Origin: Zymoseptoria tritici IPO323
Taxonomy: Eukaryota > Ascomycota > Dothideomycetes > Mycosphaerellales > Mycosphaerellaceae
Length of the DNA stretch: 64,000 nt
Direction: 5' to 3'
Assembly: GCF_000219625.1 (NCBI RefSeq)
Contig: NC_018216.1
Span: 1-64,000, forward strand
The notes under the pieces are model-generated. The model did no database searches. It saw nothing but the letters and a program-made list of their open reading frames with translations, and was not told where the DNA came from. The position numbers and the translations under genes are program-made. Positions 10,858-22,048 of this stretch are shown one piece after another. Numbering within the stretch: the first letter of the stretch is position 1; every line of letters begins with the position of its first letter.

Positions 10858-11084
10858 AAGCAAAACGGAAACTTCTAAGAATTATGGCTTTCTGCTTTCA
10901 CCTCTCGTATCTCGCGTACATAGCTAATTTCAAAGATTCTAAGAACACGGAGAGTAACTCCAGTATAAGAAGTTCCTTTCTATGTGTCTATATTTAATTT
11001 GAGATCGTTGTTGTGGTGTCAAAAAAGGTCGAGAAACTTGAGGTGTCGCTGCTAGACTGTGTGTCGGAATTTCCGTTTTGGCTT
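10858..11084. mobile_element. Small inverted-repeat element splitting the minisatellite
   Basis: This 227-bp AT-richer insert starts AAGCAAAACGGAAA and ends TTTCCGTTTTGGCTT, imperfect inverted repeats of about 14 bp. It separates two blocks of the same 56-bp minisatellite. No target duplication is clear. It is best read as a MITE; the family is unknown. Confidence 0.55.
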
Positions 11085-11092
11085 CCACACCT

Positions 11093-11270
11093 TGGGCAGA
11101 TTTCTAGCCCACCTTGCCGCTGGGCGGATTTCTCGCCTAATGCCGGGATAGGCGGATTTCCAGCCTACCTTGCCGCTAGGCGGATTTTCCGCCTAATGCC
11201 GGGATGGGCGGATTTCCAGCCCACCTTGCCGCTAGGCGGATTTCTCGCCTAATGCCGGGATGGGCGGAGA
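11093..11270. repeat. 56-bp minisatellite, block 2
   Basis: Three more units of the same repeat, with ATGCCGGGAT at 11140, 11196 and 11252, continue the array after the inserted element. Confidence 0.9.
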
Positions 11271-11986
11271 GCTGACCTAGCAGCCGAACACGTAAGCGGC
11301 ATACACCTCCTGCTCGACGCTTAAGAACAGCTACCGCAGAAACCTCTACGGACATAGAAGTCCCACGATATAAGAGCCTGCGACGCTAGCGCTACTACCT
11401 GTAGCTTTGTTACGCTTTCTACTAGGTGCCCGATAAGGAGGGGGTAGTGCTGAATGTAGGCAGGAATTACTACGACGGGAGAGCACTGCACTACGTCGTC
11501 GAGCTCCTCGTTAGCAAAAATACGCGGATAGCAAGTCTAACGTGGATTTAACAGCCTATAGAGGACGGCTCGGGCACGAGAACGGCACGAGGGAGAACAG
11601 ATTAACGAGAGTAGGGCGGAGGAGGAGGAGGGAGAAGACGTAGACACAGGAGATTCGAAAGCGAGACGGTAAGGCAACAGACGAGACGAGCTAGGCGAAG
11701 GGAGAGGAAGACGGGAGGATAAAGAGGATATAGGCCCAGCAGGACGGGATGGCATCGAGATAAGGACGATATAACGATGCCTGGAGAGGACGATATAACG
11801 ATGCCGGGACAGCCCATTCTCGGACCGGGGAGTGGAGGAAGAGACGACGAGCAGGACGAGTAAGTACGGAGGGGAGGGTGGCCCTTTATACTACTACCTC
11901 GTCGAGTGCGACGATTGTAATCAAGCCGTGGACCCCGGTAGACAGCGAGATAAGAGGATGGCTATCGACGATAACCATCGACGATC
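11271..11986. other. GC-rich intergenic stretch, no gene seen
   Basis: There is no convincing coding frame. A local duplication (GGACGATATAACGATGCC, twice) lies near 11770-11805, and purine-rich tracts occur. It may be the 5' untranslated part of the LINE that follows. Confidence 0.4.
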
Positions 11987-14900
11987 GTGAGGCTAACCCT
12001 GCTCGTGATTGTAAGAAGGACGACCACACCCCGGCCCTATAAGAGCCGGATGTGTTCCCTCCTCTCTAGAGCCTCGCTACTACCTGTTTACGCTCTTAGC
12101 CTTGGTTTTCCTCTACGGTGGAGACTTCGAACTATCCGTGAGCACTCTCTGCCTAGGTTGCCCTCTCCTTCGAGTGCCTCCTACTACCGATCCCGACTCG
12201 TTACTTCGCCGACCTCTCCCTCGACGTTCCTCGTAGCTTCCTCCTCCCCTCTACCCTCGGCGTCGCCCTCTCTGCCCTCTAACCCTCGGATGTTATCCAA
12301 ACCGTCGACGAGCGCGGTACGGCCCTAGGAAGGTCTGACGGCCTTTGCGGACGCCCTCTGGGAGCTCTATAAGGGCGTTATCCCGTACGGCGGCGAGATC
12401 GACTACTTTGGCGTCCTAAGGAACAAGACCGGACATCCTAACACGGAAGGACGATACTACTGCACCTTCGAGTGCAAGAAGTGTCGTACGAACAAAAGGC
12501 GTACCGTCAAGGCGTGGATTAAGAGCGTTACCGCGGAAATCGGCCGGTCGAGACTTACGCTTATAGCGCAAACGATCCTGGACTAGCTTCGTAACTGTAG
12601 TAAGGATACAGCCTAGCTCGTTGCCTGGATTAAAGATCGACTAGAGGAGCCGGTAACCGTGCCGGCGAAGCGAGCACTCGAGTCCGAGTCTTTAATCGAG
12701 ACAGCGTCCGCGGATTATCGGTCAAGGAAGACGATCTAGCGTGAGGAGGACGTGTTCCTAGATATTCCCTCCACGGATCTTCCTTCTACAAGCATCCCTT
12801 CGACGAAGATTCCGTCGACGAATCTTCCTTCCATAGACATTCCGTCTACGGACATTCCTTCTACGAGGCTCCCTACCGACATCCCTTTAACTAGGCTGCC
12901 TTCGATCGACATCCCCTTAACGATCCCTACCGTCCTCGTCCTAGAGACCGACCCTGCCGCGATTCTAGTCGACCCTATACCAAAGCCCATCGTACAGATA
13001 CCCTTCTTTTAGAAATACGCTGAGGCCTGCCTAATCCGCGCGGCGAAGGAGACAAAGCGATCGGTTAACTGCCTCCTATACACCCTAGGCGAAGGTCCTC
13101 CTTATTGCTCGGACGAAGGTCCTCCTTATTGCTCGAGTAAAGATCCTCCGGACCCTCCTAGACCTAAAGACGGCGCGAGCGAGCACCGGAAGGAATCGAG
13201 ACCCGCTACGAACGGAGCCCTACCGCCTGGCCGGAACAACGCGCGAGCAGAGTTAATCGAGGAGAGACGGCGGAGGAAGAGTCTTCCGCACTGTTCTGTC
13301 GAGGAGAAGCGCGGAGGGAAGAGTGTTCCTCCCGAGGTGCGACCCTACGACCTCTTTCCTAGTAAGGACTACGACCTTCTCTCGCCCTTTTCTACAGCAT
13401 CCGTCCCTCCTCCCCTCGTGCCCTCTCCGGACACGCCCTCTCCCGCAAAGGCGAAGGAGCTTACTCCCTTTCCGTTCTCTTCGTCGGGACGGTGGAGGCC
13501 GTAGATCGCGGACCTAGCCGCGCGTGCCGAACCGGTAACGCCCTCCCCAAAAGCAAAGACCTTCCGGATTCTCTCCGCGGAGCCGAAGCTACAAACGAAA
13601 CCGACCTCTCCTTTAGCGGACTATAAGCGGAAACTACTCCAACCCCGCTCTGTAAACCTTCCCGGGAGATCGTCTGCGGATTAGGTCTACGAGTTCGTCG
13701 ATCGCTATTAAGAAGCTGATAACAAATTCAAAAGGCGAGTAGTACGGTAGAAGGCGAAGAGTGCCGGCGTCTTCGACGAGTTCAAAGCCGAGCTAATACG
13801 GCAGGGGCTAGAAGGGGAGCCGGCAGGACGGGAGGATGGCCTAGGCTCGAAGAGAGAGACTTAGGGAGCATCCTCTAAGAGAGAGAGTCGAGAGGCATCC
13901 GGGGGAGGCGAGTCCTCTCGCGGGTCGCGAGACCAGGAGGAATGCTAGGATTAGATGTATTAACATCCGGGGCTTAGGGGATGATAGGTAGCCGATCCTA
14001 GCGGTGCTAATTAACGACGACGTCCTCGACTACCTCTTTATCGTCGAGACCTAGTTCGTCAAGCATAAGAAGCGCCGAGCGGATTACTGCGTAATTGCGA
14101 CTACAGTAAAGCCCGATACGGTGCCGAGAAAGGGTCGCTTAGGCTGTAGGATTCTAGTAATAGGGACGGTACGCGCGCGAAGTTGGCTCACTGGCGAGGC
14201 GTAGATCATTGGGACGGACGCCATAACCCTACCGACGGACCGGGGAACGATTAGCGGAGTCTACTTTCCCCCCAAGCGGAAGCCGGATGAGGTCCAGTCT
14301 ACGCTTAAGGCGGTTGCCGGCTCCGATGTCGTTCTCGGAGATATTAACGTCCGCTTTAGTAAGATGTCTTTCCAGAGTAGGAAGGCGTCGCTACTTCCGA
14401 GACGGAAGGTCGTCTTACGATAGATCGAGGACTCCGCGATAACCTATCTAATGCCGATCTAGGAGCCGATTACGATTGCGGACGCCGTGTGCGAGAAACA
14501 ACTAACGACTGACTACTGCTTTGTCCGCCGGACGCTGCCGTATACGACGCTAGCTCTACCGCGACCGACGGAGAAGATGAATACCAACTATGTCTACTAG
14601 CTCTACCTCCAGCTGGACCCGACTGCGGGTACTCTAGGTGGATTAGCCGTGCCGTATTAACTTCGACGCTATGCAATAAGCTAGCTGAACGACGACGATA
14701 CAGCGCAGGCGCTCTGCTATAGCTAGGAGAGAAGGGCGCGGCATCGACGGCATCTGTACCATATAAGCGCCGATATAGACAAGCGGAATGCGGAAATCGT
14801 ATCGCTCTGCTAGCAGGTAAGCGAAGCTATGCTAGGACTCGCCTCTGCGCGTCGTCGAAATCGTCCTCCGGGTAGACGAAAGGCGGAGGATATAAGTAAC

Positions 14901-17330
14901 GGAGGCGGAGAGAAGAAGAATCAAGAGGGAGAGAAGAAGGATCGAGAGGGAGAGAAGAAGGATCGAGAGGGAGAGAAGAAGGATCGAGAGGGAGAGAAGA
15001 ACGATAGGCCTCGAAAGGCGATAACAGACCTAAAGCGAAAGCAAGCCGAGGATGATAACAATGCCGCTCGCAAGCCAAAGCAGCTACGCCGCCGTAGTAA
15101 GAAGAAGAAGGACTAGCGTCTTAAGGCGATGGCGAAGCCGAATCCGGACGCCGATAGCGGGACGCTCGAGACGGTCCGTCTCTATAAGAGAGCGCAGCGC
15201 CGCGCGAACGAGAACACACTGCTAGTGCCGACCCCGGCGGGGAAGGCGAGAGGGATGACGGCAATCGACGAGGTAACGGAGGGATTTGCCGGTCGATTCG
15301 TCTCGACAGCGACCCTCCTGGTACAGGAGATGTTTCCTGTCGACGATCGATCCGCCTTGCTCTCCTTCTCGATCGACGAGATAATGCAGGAGCTTACCTA
15401 CCAGGATGCTATAAAGGCCTGCGGAAACGATAGGGTACACATCCGTCTAATAAAAACCCTCGCGACGACGAGCTTCCTCCGGATCCTAGCCGCCCTCTAT
15501 AATTCCTATCTCCGGAATAGTAAGACGCCGCGGAGCTAGAACGAAACTGTCGTCTGTCTGGTCGTTAAGGACAAGACCTAACAGGAGGATAGTACGATGC
15601 CGGCGAAGGACGCTAACAACGTTCGTCCGATCTCGCTAGTAACGATATTTCGAAAGGTCTTCGAGCGCCTGCTCCTCTAGCGCTTTAATAGCAGGATATA
15701 GGCGAGGATGCATCCTAACTAGGCGGGATTTCGAAGTTACTACTCTACTGTAACGAACGCCGCGGTCGTCCACGCCCTCCTCGAATCGAGCCGGATTATA
15801 TACGCCGTGTTCCTCGATTTTTAAGCTGCCTTTAACGTCGTCGATCATGTACTGCTCGCGGACGTTCTACGCCGGCGGAGATGTCCAGAGAACATGCTAG
15901 CTCTGATTGCGAGCCTCTGCTTTTTCGATGTCTAGTCCTTTGTCGTTTTAGATAGTACAGCTTCTCGGTGGTTTCCGCGGACGAGGGGAGTTCTGTAGGG
16001 CTTACCCCTCTCGCCCTATCTGTTTAACATCTTTATCGATGGCTTGCTCGAGGACTTAAATCGACCTAGGACACTCGCCCTGGCCGGCTCTTCCGACGTA
16101 ATGCCTGCGGCGCTGCCGATTCCTCGCGCGCTGTTCTTCGCCGATGATAGTGTTCTCCTCGCTAGCGACTTGGACGAGGTGCGTGTACTAATCCAGATCC
16201 TCGAGCGCTGGTCCTCTGCTAACTGCATCGCCCTGAACATTAAAAAATGCGCCTATCTAGCTCCGGCGTCTTCGCAGGAGGCGATCTACCTCTTTAGTGT
16301 AGAGGTACCGAGGAGAGAGGTATATACCTACCTCGGATTTCCCGTGACGGCGCAAGGGATTGACTTAAGGAGGCACCTTAAGAGCTAGCTCGAACAGGCC
16401 GGGAAACGAAGCGACTTCCTAACCCTCGACACAGATGGTTAGGGCTTCGCGCATCGCCTACGAGTCTATCGGTAGTATCTCGCACCGATGTTCGAGTATA
16501 GCGCGCCTCTCCTCGCGGCGTTTGCTAAGGACTCTCCTAAGTTCTGGGACGAGACGACTAAGGACGTTGCAAAGCTAACGAAGTGGATCTCGGGTTATGC
16601 TTCTAACCCTCACTTTACTTGCAATCTCCTAGGAATCTCCGCCCTACCCTCGCGATTTAAGGCACTAAAAACTGGCTTTTAGGTCGTAAAGAAGTACGCT
16701 CCAGAAGAAAGTCCGCTGCGGAAGTTGGGATTACTAATCTAGAAACCTAAAGCGTTCTTCCGGCGCTTAACAGAGGATAAGCTCTACAAGAAGTACCGTA
16801 AGACACCCGAGTCCTAGCCTCGCGACCGAAGCCTTAGCAAAGACCGCCGTTCTGTCTAGCGGTTCCTACGCCAGGAGAGAGAGGAAGATATAGCCGAAGA
16901 GGCCAAGAAGTGGAGCCTAACCCGGATTTTACCGGGAGAAAGCTGCCTAAAGCGGGACTTACGAGGAGCCGATCACTTTTTAAAGGCGCCGCAGTCCTTC
17001 TAGAAGCGCTTCCTCTAGTATCGGCGTGGAACCTTCTATACCTATAGTTTCTGCGTCTATACGAGCAAATTCATCCGAGGATACGAGACTTGCTACCGGG
17101 AAAATAGGACGAGCTAGCTCTCGAGGAAGGAACGACGGGCGAAGCAGAAGATGTATAAGAAAATAGGCACTACAAACACGAAGTTTACCGAGGTAGACTT
17201 CCTTCTAAATACAGGATGCTGGGAGCGAGCTAACGAGATCCTCGAGCGAATCTCGACGAAGATTACGAAGGAGGAAGCTGCGAAGGAGGAAGCGGAGGAA
17301 GCGGCGGCACAGACCTAGTGCACACTGTCC
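11987..17330 (+). mobile_element. RIP-damaged LINE (non-LTR retrotransposon)
   Basis: About 12360-13950 reads as an ORF1-like protein, with YYCTFECKKC and a run of IPST(D/S/K/N) pentapeptides around 12760-12890. About 13945-14826 reads as an apurinic-type endonuclease (INIRGLGDD, GDINVRF). A basic repeat linker follows. From 14829 to 17320 a single frame carries reverse transcriptase motifs: AGFRSYYST, FLDF, GLPLSPYLFNIFIDG and the catalytic FADD at 16137-16148. This frame has about 18 stops, all TAG except two TAA, mostly where Trp or Gln is expected, and no visible frameshift. The layout resembles the Tad-like LINEs of fungi. It cannot encode a working protein as it stands. Confidence 0.8.
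14910..15010 (+). repeat. 21-bp tandem repeat in the LINE linker
   Basis: GAGAGAAGAAGGATCGAGAGG is repeated about four to five times in frame and encodes an EGEKKDR heptad. Such charged linkers lie between the endonuclease and reverse transcriptase domains here. The near-identity of the copies suggests recent slippage. Confidence 0.85.
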
Positions 17331-17333
17331 TAA

Positions 17334-17595
17334 GTAGGACGTTAAAAGGCTCCGTCCGATGGGTAGGACGTAAAGTGGCTCGGTCCGATAAGTAGGACGT
17401 AAAAAGGCTCCGTCCGATGGGTAGGACGTTAAAAGGCTCCGTCCGATAAGTAGGACGTTAAAAGGCTCCGTCCGATGAGTAGGACGTTAAAAGGCTCCGT
17501 CCAATGAGTAGGACGTAAAAAGGCTCCGTCCGATAGGTAGGACATAAAGTAGCTCCGTCCGATGGGTAGGACGTAAAGTAGCTCTGTCGACCCGG
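17334..17595. repeat. 29-bp minisatellite after the LINE
   Basis: Nine units of GTAGGACGTTAAAAGGCTC followed by CGTCCGATGA and variants start at 17334 with a 29-bp period. A stray unit lies near 17690. The array directly follows the last LINE codon, so it is probably part of the LINE 3' end. Confidence 0.88.
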
Positions 17596-18500
17596 GACGC
17601 AAAAGCGGAGATCATCCCTCGAGGATAAATTAGGCGTTTACCCTATTAAAAAGAAGTCTCTTCCCTCGAGATAAAAGTGGGCGTCCGATCGGTAGGACGT
17701 TAAAAGGCTACGCTGCGACGTAGGAGACGTGGGCGACTGGCGAGGCCCGGACTAGCTCCGCACCAGACGATCAACTCTATCCGGAAGGCCCAGCAGTAGA
17801 TGTAAGGCGTGTACCCTAGATCTGCGGCTGCTTCCTCTTAAAGCCGGGGAGCGGGAGGAAGAAAACTGGTACCTCTACAGAGCAGTAGGAGGCTGGGAGG
17901 AATACGAAGGCGACGGCGTAGTAGGGGAGAGGAGTGGACGACGACGATCGCTAGAGGAGGAATTCTAGCCGAAGGGAAGACGGCTCTCCCTAAACCGTTC
18001 GGGAAGCACTTGTAGACTAGTGTATAAGCGGCTCGATCGGAATCGAATGTCTCCGATAGTAGATACGCCGGACGGAGGGAGGACAGAGCTCCACCGAACG
18101 GTCTTAAAGCGGGATGTTCCCCCTTAACGAGACGGGGTTACAGTTTCGGGCGGATAAGGAGACGCACACCTCGTCCGTCACCTAGGAGGTTTGGAAACCT
18201 AAGGTACGATAGACAGTAAGCGATTGCCGGAGCGATATCGTGCGTTGGGATGCGGACTAGCCTATCGGTGGTCTCTCTTTTTGGCGGTTTGGTCAACTCG
18301 GGAGATAGTAAAAAGGACACCGTAAAATGTAGTTAGGCTGGGAGTAGCTGCGGTGCTGTGCATCGCGAGGCGCTTTACGTAGGAGCGTAGGTCTGTTTCC
18401 TCCCCTCTAAAGACGGCCAAAAGAGCCGGGAGCAAGGGCTTGGATGGGGCTTCAGTTCAGATCAGGTGCAAAGGTAGACTAGCCTATATAAACAAGTACA
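17596..18500. other. Repeat-derived GC-rich stretch, no gene seen
   Basis: There is no convincing coding frame or RNA gene. Composition matches the LINE flank, and some TAG-rich frames suggest further decayed transposon sequence. Confidence 0.4.
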
Positions 18501-18507
18501 ATGAACC

Positions 18508-18547
18508 CCTAACCCTAACCCTACCCTAACCCTATACCCTAACCCAA
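18508..18547. repeat. Interstitial telomere tract
   Basis: CCCTAACCCTAACCCTACCC and further CCCTAA / CCCTATA variants form about six units in the same orientation as the terminal telomere. The tract lies 145 bp distal to the Fot1-type element. Confidence 0.9.
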
Positions 18548-18691
18548 GGGTCACGAATGAGATGGCATATGTCTTGATCGGTCTATATGCGAGTTTGTTA
18601 GGAGTCATTGGACTGTTTGAATGTGCTCCTTCTGCAGGTGCGCTCGAATACTTCATAAGTGTGGATCGAAGCTGCCGCATGATGTAGAATA

Positions 18692-20893
18692 CAGGCCCAA
18701 GCTATGCACGGTCTACGCTGTGCACGCTCCACACGAGAGCATAGCTTCATTTCTCACACCTCTTTAATAGCCAATTTCTTTACAACTAATAGTTATAATA
18801 AGGTGTTTGATAGCTTAAATTTATCGCATTAATTATATCTATTAGCTCTAAGCAGCTTATAACTTCTGCCTTAATGTTATGCGTGTTAGAGGCTAGGAGG
18901 ATTTAGCTAGCTGTAGACCCCCCCTCCGGTATAAGGACACCTTTAACACGACGATTAACTGCTTTTAAGCTACCTTATCCGCTCTGCGCTGTCTAGCTCT
19001 TAGTAGACAACGTGTTGCTTTGCGAGCAGAGGCTTAGAGGTTAGTTTTTAGCTGTAAATTAGCCTGTTTAGTCTCCCTCTAAGCAGCCTTTTGTCTAGCC
19101 TTCAGAGCCGCCTTAGCCTATCTATCTGCTATAGCTTATATCCGCTATTTAGCTCTTAATTGCTCGTCCACCTTCTTATTTATTGCTTTACGCTCCTTCC
19201 GCTTCTTCTTAGCTACCTTCTTAGCCTCCTTAGCCTTAATTAGTGCCTTGCTAGCTTGTAATTTGGCTAGTAAGAAGAACTAAGCTGCTTAACCTTATAG
19301 TAGAGCGAGCAGCGGCTTGCTACGTTGTCGCTTCTGCTTCTCGTTCTTAAAGGACTGCCGCAGGCTATTGCACTCGCTCTTAAGCAGCTAATTCTGCGTC
19401 TATATATAGATAAAGATGTTAGTAAGCTTCTAAATCGCCCTATGTTCCTTCTTATTCTCTAGCTTCTTTAACACGCTCCTTATAAGGGCACGAGTCTTAC
19501 GCTAGTTGTTAGAGATAACAGAGGTGTCTATGTCGGCGGTAGAGGGTCTAGCAGTGCTTAGCCTTAAGTCGTTAGCAGTGCCTAGCCGAGAGCTATTACT
19601 AAAGTGCACGTGTTTACCCTCAGTTGCTAGCTCCTTAAGCTTCTTTAGAACGACCGCTGGATCTAATAGATATAGTCTAGTCTTGCGGAAGCTAGAAGCG
19701 ATATTAGCTAGTATAAAGGCCAGCTTGTAGGCTGGCTAAAACAGTCGGAAGAAGTTACGCTTAGTTACTACTAACAGCCCTTTAGTCTGGTAAATAAAGC
19801 GTAACAACTCAGAACTGTAGCGGTTAGCTAATAGGCTAAAGAGACTAACATCGAGAGGTTGTAAGCGGTATGTTAAATAAGGTGGATAGACCGCTACGAA
19901 GATGCGATAGTCTATGTAGTACTACAAGAATGCTATGTTTACGTATAAGCTATAGCCGTTAATAACTAACAATCTGTAGCCTCTCTTACTAGCCTTGTCT
20001 CTTGTAAACGGCTCGAATACCTTCTTTAGCTAGTAAAGTCTAAGGTTGTAGTTAGTCTAGCTATTCGGTAAGGAAGCAAAGAACGTATAATAGTCGGTAT
20101 TGTCCGGCTCGAAGTCCTGTAGCTATAAAGACTAAATGTTGCCGGTTACGGCCTTATATATTAATGCCGGAGGTAGGCAAGTGCTATTAGCGCAGATTGT
20201 AGCTATAAGGGTAATCTATTTACGACTGCCGTCTTGCATATTGCTAATAAGTAAGCCTAAGAGGTAGTACTTCTTCGTAAAGATCCGGCGTGTCTTTTAA
20301 AGCATGCTAATTAGGAAGCCCTTCTCGTCTATATTGTAGGTATTATAAGGCTTAATGTTATACTAATCTATCTTGCTTATAATAAGGTCGTAATACGCCT
20401 TAAACTGCCTTGTAGAGTCTGCCTTCTTCCTGCTCTTATCTAGTAGTTTAAGGTATCTCGAATCGATATCCTTCTTGTACCTTTTAACGAACCGTAGTAC
20501 CTATTTGCGATCTAGAAGGACCTTCGCAATATCGTAAACAAAGGTTAGAACTATTGCTAGAGTCGGTAGAATGCCTCTACGTATAAGGGTGTCGATATAG
20601 GCTACGAGGGTGCGTTCTTGTTAGTGTAAGAGAATCGAGTTATTCTCGTCGCGTTAGGCGCGTGAATCGGTTAGCTTGCGCTATCGTCTCGATAAAGTGC
20701 TACGGTACACCTAATAGTTCGTCGCGATTTCCTAAATATTCTTTACCTTCGCGTCTGTTAGCTCCTTTAATGCATCGTCTATCGGTGCTATAGTTGTAGT
20801 GCATTAATTCGTAGAAGTTTGGTTAAAACCATAGTTTTTGACGTTCTCGAAATTCGAGCGTGCACAGCGTGGACCGTGCACAGCTTGGGCCTG
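18692..20893 (-). mobile_element. Fot1/pogo-type transposon with dead transposase
   Basis: The 2202-bp element has 38-bp terminal inverted repeats starting CAGGCCCAAGCT (18692-18729 and 20856-20893). They differ at two positions, both transitions. TA dinucleotides flank it (18690-18691 and 20894-20895), as expected of the Tc1/mariner-pogo superfamily. On the minus strand a decayed DDE transposase is readable: RSTLSRR, ILPTLAIVLTFVYDIAK, YLKLLDKSRKKADS, YNTYNIDEKGFLI and LQPLDVSLFSLL. These are recognisable Fot1-type motifs. Stops at many Trp/Gln sites mark RIP, so it is inactive. Confidence 0.88.
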
Positions 20894-21001
20894 TATTCTA
20901 AAGCTTGTGTCACATCGCCACCTCACTTCACTTCAATCTGTTTTCCTCGTCCTTCTTTATCAAAACATCCAACATCTCTTCAACACAAAGAATCCTGCAC
21001 A

Positions 21002-21835
21002 ATGCCGGACTCGACCTCATTCCTGCCGGATCGTTCATCGGGTCATCTCAATGCCACGAACCAAGACAAAGCCGCGCACATCAAGAAGCCCTACTCAATC
21101 GCCATCAAATCCGCGCCAATTACCACCGAACGACTTCCATACGTCCCTTCATCAAACGACCGTCTCCTCGATCCAGGTGTCGCCCGCGCAAACTCAGCTC
21201 CCACGCAGGAACATCCTCACGGCACGCAAGGCACCTGGCACGAACAACACAAGAACCAAACCGTCCTCCAACAACACTGCGCCTATTTCGATCCGGACAA
21301 CGACGGCATCATCTGGCCGCTCGACACATACCGCTCCACTCGCGCATGGGGCTGGAGCATACTCCTCGCAGCCATCGCCGCTTCCATCATTCACTTCGGC
21401 CTGTCGTACCCGAGCAACCCATCTTGGATTCCGGACCCTTTCTTTCGAATTTGGACATCTCGCGTACACAAGAATGCTCATGGGAGTGACAGTCTGTCCT
21501 ACGACAATGAAGGTCGCTTCCGTCCGCAGCTTTTCGAGGACATGTTCTCCAAGTACGACGTGGAGGGCAAAGGAGGGTTGAGCATTGGCGATTTGTTGAG
21601 ATTCCACAAAGGACAGAGGAATGCGTTCGACTTCTGGGGTTGGAGTGCGACGGCATTGGAGTGGACTGCGGTATATTTGCTGTTGTGGCCGGAGGATGGC
21701 ATCGTGAGGAAGGAAGATGCTAGGAAGGTGATGGATGGGAGTATCTTCCAGATCAAGGCGGATGAGTATGCTGCTAAGAAGCAAGACAAGGGTGTCACGG
21801 GCGCGCAGAGTGGTGGGATGGTGAAGAGCAAATGA
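21002..21835 (+). CDS. Caleosin family protein (peroxygenase-like)
   Basis: A single exon of 277 aa. Residues 92-108 hold an EF-hand loop (DPDNDG, D97/D99/D101, closing D108). A hydrophobic stretch at about 115-135 is followed by the proline-rich SNPSWIPDPFF segment typical of caleosins, and then the conserved FSKYD, DFWGWSATALEW and WPEDGIVRKEDARKV blocks. Caleosins bind calcium, sit in lipid-droplet or ER membranes, and many are haem peroxygenases acting on fatty-acid hydroperoxides. The ATG at 21002 (context ACAATG) is chosen because the open frame further upstream runs into the transposon end at 20893. This is the most distal intact host gene, and its promoter is at most 106 bp before the transposon. 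Confidence 0.88.
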   Translation: MPDSTSFLPDRSSGHLNATNQDKAAHIKKPYSIAIKSAPITTERLPYVPSSNDRLLDPGVARANSAPTQEHPHGTQGTWHEQHKNQTVLQQHCAYFDPDNDGIIWPLDTYRSTRAWGWSILLAAIAASIIHFGLSYPSNPSWIPDPFFRIWTSRVHKNAHGSDSLSYDNEGRFRPQLFEDMFSKYDVEGKGGLSIGDLLRFHKGQRNAFDFWGWSATALEWTAVYLLLWPEDGIVRKEDARKVMDGSIFQIKADEYAAKKQDKGVTGAQSGGMVKSK

Positions 21836-22048
21836 TGAGTCCGCCCTTGTGGGTTGTGACGGAAGAGGTGACAAGCATCGAAAGCTGCTTCGGCCATGGG
21901 TGGATCACGAAGTACCAGAGAAGCTGCAACATTCGCACAGCTTGGCGCAAAAGATTAAAGAGACCATCATGACAGCATTAGATCACAGAGCAGCTTTCAG
22001 ATCAGCAAAGCCAAAGCAATAAAATCATAGAAATCTTTACGGACCGCA

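Noticed and set aside
14829..17320. TAG reassigned as a sense codon in the LINE
   Set aside because: Host genes in the window use TAG normally as stop (for example at 4624), and RIP of TGG and CAG explains the pattern.
20819..21001. N-terminal extension of the caleosin
   Set aside because: The upstream codons lie partly inside the transposon inverted repeat and show no conservation.
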